From Roseiflexaceae bacterium UBA965 (GTDB lineage Bacteria > Chloroflexota > Chloroflexia > Chloroflexales > Roseiflexaceae), in NCBI GenBank assembly GCA_002292925.1, contig DBCF01000304.1, positions 1 through 13,427 of the forward strand: a DNA stretch of 13,427 bases, written 5' to 3'. Made by a program: the position numbers and the translations under genes. The notes under the pieces are model-generated. The model was given only the letters and a program-made list of their open reading frames with translations, had not been told where the DNA came from and made no database searches. Each line of letters opens with the position of its first letter. The stretch's first letter is position 1. Positions 12,401 to 13,427 of the stretch are shown here, piece after piece.

Positions 12401-13427
12401 CGATTCGCACGATTGGCGAGCTCAACTACGCCTTCCGGGTACGGGCCTACCTCAACGATAGTACGGTTGGCGCATGGTCGAATGTGGTCAACACGACCAT
12501 CGACGAAACCCCACCACAAATCCAGGCCTGGATCAATCGTGGTGTCAGCACGGCGCGCAGTGCCGAAGTCACGACGTCGAACCGGGTCCGCATCAGTATG
12601 CAAACCGGCGGCGGTGATCCGGCGGTAATGTGGCGCTGGAGCGAAGACGGCATCAGCTTTAGTGCGTGGCAAAGCTACGCCAGCCGTAGTGACATCGTGC
12701 TTAGTGCAGGCGACGGCTACAAAGAAGTCCGCATCGAAGCACGCGACCGGGTGGGCAATGTGACCACTACCTTTACAGGGATTATCGTCAATACCACCAT
12801 CTCGAACATGTATAGCGTACAAATCAACAATGGTGATGAGTTTACCTCAATCAACAATGTCAATTTGGCGTTGAGCATCCCACTCAACACCGTGCCACCG
12901 ATTGCCGAAATGCAGTTTAGCACGAGTGGCGTCTTTGGTAGCCAAGCATGGGAGCCTTTGGCGCTGGGGCGGGCCTGGACATTTGAGAGTGTCGATAGTA
13001 CGCTCTACCGCATCTACGTCCGCTTCCGTAACGTCGACGGAGCAATTACCCAAATCAGCCAAGACGAAATCATGGTTGATCGCACTGCGCCATCAGCGGT
13101 ACTGAGTGTACGTAGTAACACGAACGGCAAAGTGTTGGTCAATGTCGTGGCGAACGACCGCCCCACTACCAGTAGCACGACCGGGTCGGGCATTACGGCG
13201 ATGCAAATCGCCACCGCGAGTAACTTTGCCCAGGCTGCGTGGCAAAACTATAGCGCTCAGACCACGGTAGACATTGGCACGCGCAGTGTGGCAACCAACG
13301 CCATCTATGCCCGCTTCAAAGACAAAGCCGGGAATGTCAGCCAGATTAGTTGTATCACCAGCACCGCAGCCAAATGTAGTGCAGACCAGAATCAGGCTGT
13401 CAATGCCCTACCCGAGATTACGATTGC
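9457..13427 (+). CDS. Large secreted RCC1-repeat / beta-sandwich repeat protein, 3' end outside the window
   Basis: The reading frame is open for 1,323 codons from ATG 9457 (GAGG at 9448-9451) to the window end without a stop. Residues 1-29 are a signal peptide (cleavage after SQA29 likely). Residues 47-383 hold seven RCC1-type blades, each built as ...(C)xL...G.v.CWG.N..GQLG. Six have a Cys pair exactly ten residues apart (58/68, 110/120, 158/168, 219/229, 271/281, 365/375). Four repeats of about 111 residues follow (402-843), each with an acidic start and a GLRF-x-P motif. Next come a HYR-like module (845-925, C886/C903), an FN3-like module (929-1020) and further Ig-like repeats with WRWSEDG or MQFSTSG motifs. 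The protein is probably extracellular or cell-surface and adhesive or binding; no catalytic motif was seen. No sortase or membrane anchor is visible before the window ends. Confidence 0.88.
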   Translation, partial: MRTNSWLRTVLTFVLLVGMYLTTATISQASSGSSAPIFDTTSTSTRFVDVVVGDNHTCGLRANGTVMCWGYNGEGQLGINDSFTRYSLYPVEVPNVTDAVAIAGASNITCILRRDSSMACWGYGYFGDNQAATVKWGVTTISGLRDVVQMAVTNVGTCILNKIGYLVCWGQNYYPYTHNDQQWIYTPNWEANILTPRVIYTSDIKSMAIRNVDSNRRICIQRYDNRLACMGYNANNQLGIGFASASNYTGFSVQGLGPNVSKYALTNSGGCAILTDSSLNCWGWFGDNYNPNPRTIDTPEQFIDVSGSTANRFYFRGVSGKVYAIGESTNGVLGVNSIINVPILTEMPELFGATRIAGTDSQHGCAVLPSGRIRCWGQNPWGQLGNGTQSGSYVPINIALPGEPVVSSITTVEDTLSDVLKIKRHPEDGIETAYMRITRVVGGRLFKADGTTAVAAGSYLPVSETERGLRFLPDANLNGIGAGAVAVQASTKANITGVSPVVVTATVTITAMADPPLMSNAETSEDTQSYDGLVITRNPVDGNEVTHVIISGYSGGQLYMPNGTTPIVAGSVIDLVTAGQGLRFTPNSNSVTTGSVSVRAATSANGDGASATGTATITIKPVPDGAPVVTGTTTKEDELSRADIVITRNAVDGDEIRYFRVITNAPGRIYLTDGVTPVLNGGFITASAANAGLRFRPNPNIYGNFVFQAQAATSPTVEGIGGDVASAPIVITPVADTPRISTTSVDEGTQSSSGLVILPNSNDGTEVSHYRIAAIIGGTLYLRDGVTTLNVGQYITAAQGAEGLRFTPPPASMGNGQVDVQASIGANPLYTTNTRASAYVTVNDKTPPALLLPYDMILDAYYDSGSAVSFSVTASDLRDGDVTVTCDKNSGIMLPVGVHTITCTATDRSGNIASEGFTVIIQKVVPAVQLSSVDAVSGRDVPLRWSLATPINQTYKYEVQRRALPSGEWMTVVRELTARDTTIRTIGELNYAFRVRAYLNDSTVGAWSNVVNTTIDETPPQIQAWINRGVSTARSAEVTTSNRVRISMQTGGGDPAVMWRWSEDGISFSAWQSYASRSDIVLSAGDGYKEVRIEARDRVGNVTTTFTGIIVNTTISNMYSVQINNGDEFTSINNVNLALSIPLNTVPPIAEMQFSTSGVFGSQAWEPLALGRAWTFESVDSTLYRIYVRFRNVDGAITQISQDEIMVDRTAPSAVLSVRSNTNGKVLVNVVANDRPTTSSTTGSGITAMQIATASNFAQAAWQNYSAQTTVDIGTRSVATNAIYARFKDKAGNVSQISCITSTAAKCSADQNQAVNALPEITI
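9595..10605 (+). repeat. Seven RCC1-type propeller blades (residues 47-383)
   Basis: Blades start near residues 47, 96, 144, 204, 260, 302 and 353. Blades 1 and 7 are closest to the consensus (CGL...CWGYNGEGQLG and CAV...CWGQNPWGQLG). Blade 6 has lost both cysteines (Y314 and Y323 are near the two positions) and reads YAIGESTNGVLG. Seven blades make a full RCC1 ring. Confidence 0.85.
10660..11985 (+). repeat. Four tandem ~111-residue beta-sandwich repeats (residues 402-843)
   Basis: Each unit has an acidic turn (VEDT 412-415, SEDT 524-527, KEDE 635-638, VDEG 745-748), a 'G-x-L-Y/F...DG-T/V-T' strand and a GLRF-x-P motif (Leu at 469, 582, 693 and 804). The spacing of 111-113 residues is nearly constant. 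The pattern resembles cadherin-like/tandem-95 repeats of bacterial surface proteins. The units are diverged at DNA level. Confidence 0.85.
11989..12231 (+). other. HYR-like module in the exoprotein (residues 845-925)
   Basis: TPPALLLP...VSFSVTASDLRDGDVTVTCD...LPVGVHTITCTATDRSGN matches the hyalin repeat pattern. C886 and C903 are placed for the usual disulfide. The module separates the 111-residue repeats from an FN3-like module (929-1020). Confidence 0.75.

Noticed and set aside
1..13427. CRISPR arrays, tRNA genes, transposases, toxin-antitoxin or defence genes
   Set aside because: Looked for on both strands; no short regularly spaced repeats, cloverleaf-like segments or diagnostic protein motifs were found.

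Overview
The window reads as chromosomal DNA of a free-living bacterium with moderate GC. The most likely source is a member of the Chloroflexota (Herpetosiphon/Chloroflexia-like). This is inferred from the style of the proteins: a group III phosphofructokinase, a large repeat-rich secreted protein, and a GT-C / GT2 / flippase set. No rRNA or other decisive marker is present. There are no CRISPR arrays, insertion sequences, tRNAs or phage genes, and no gene-free stretch exceeds about 300 bases.

Layout. (1) 1-267 (+) is the 3' end of a short-chain dehydrogenase. It converges through a perfect hairpin on (2) 365-986 (-), a two-gene operon of thioredoxin and a CsoR/RcnR/CstR-family repressor. 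The operon has a consensus-like promoter with a CsoR-type palindrome at its predicted transcription start. (3) 1119-2203 (+) is a ribosomal protein operon, rplU-rpmA-rpmE (L21, L27, L31). It has a near-consensus promoter, a leader able to form two mutually exclusive hairpins just before the rplU Shine-Dalgarno, and a strong terminator. (4) 2274-2570 (-) is a small C-terminally membrane-anchored protein of unknown function with its own terminator. (5) 2677-7259 (+) is an envelope/glycan block: a large GT-C-like membrane glycosyltransferase, then a tightly packed set of a DPM-type GT2, a flippase-like UPF0104 membrane protein and a Met-rich YtkA-like lipoprotein. (6) 7345-9213 (-) holds pfkA and a HAD-family hydrolase. 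The hydrolase promoter is placed so that its mRNA is predicted to be leaderless. (7) 9457-13427 (+) is a very large secreted protein that runs off the window. It has a signal peptide, a complete seven-blade RCC1-type propeller with a regular cysteine ladder, four ~111-residue beta repeats, a HYR module, an FN3 module and further Ig-like repeats.

How the genes may work together. The thioredoxin/repressor pair looks like an autoregulated thiol-stress unit, because the repressor lacks the canonical Cu(I) Cys-His-Cys ligands. GT2 probably makes a polyprenyl-phosphate sugar, and the GT-C protein could use such a donor at the outer face of the membrane, with the flippase-like protein between them. 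This chain is inferred from family knowledge and adjacency only. I see no clearly new defence or mobile system. The observations most worth a second look are the non-canonical CsoR-family sensor with its operator, the rplU leader switch, the leaderless HAD promoter inside an inverted repeat, and the cysteine-laddered RCC1 exoprotein.
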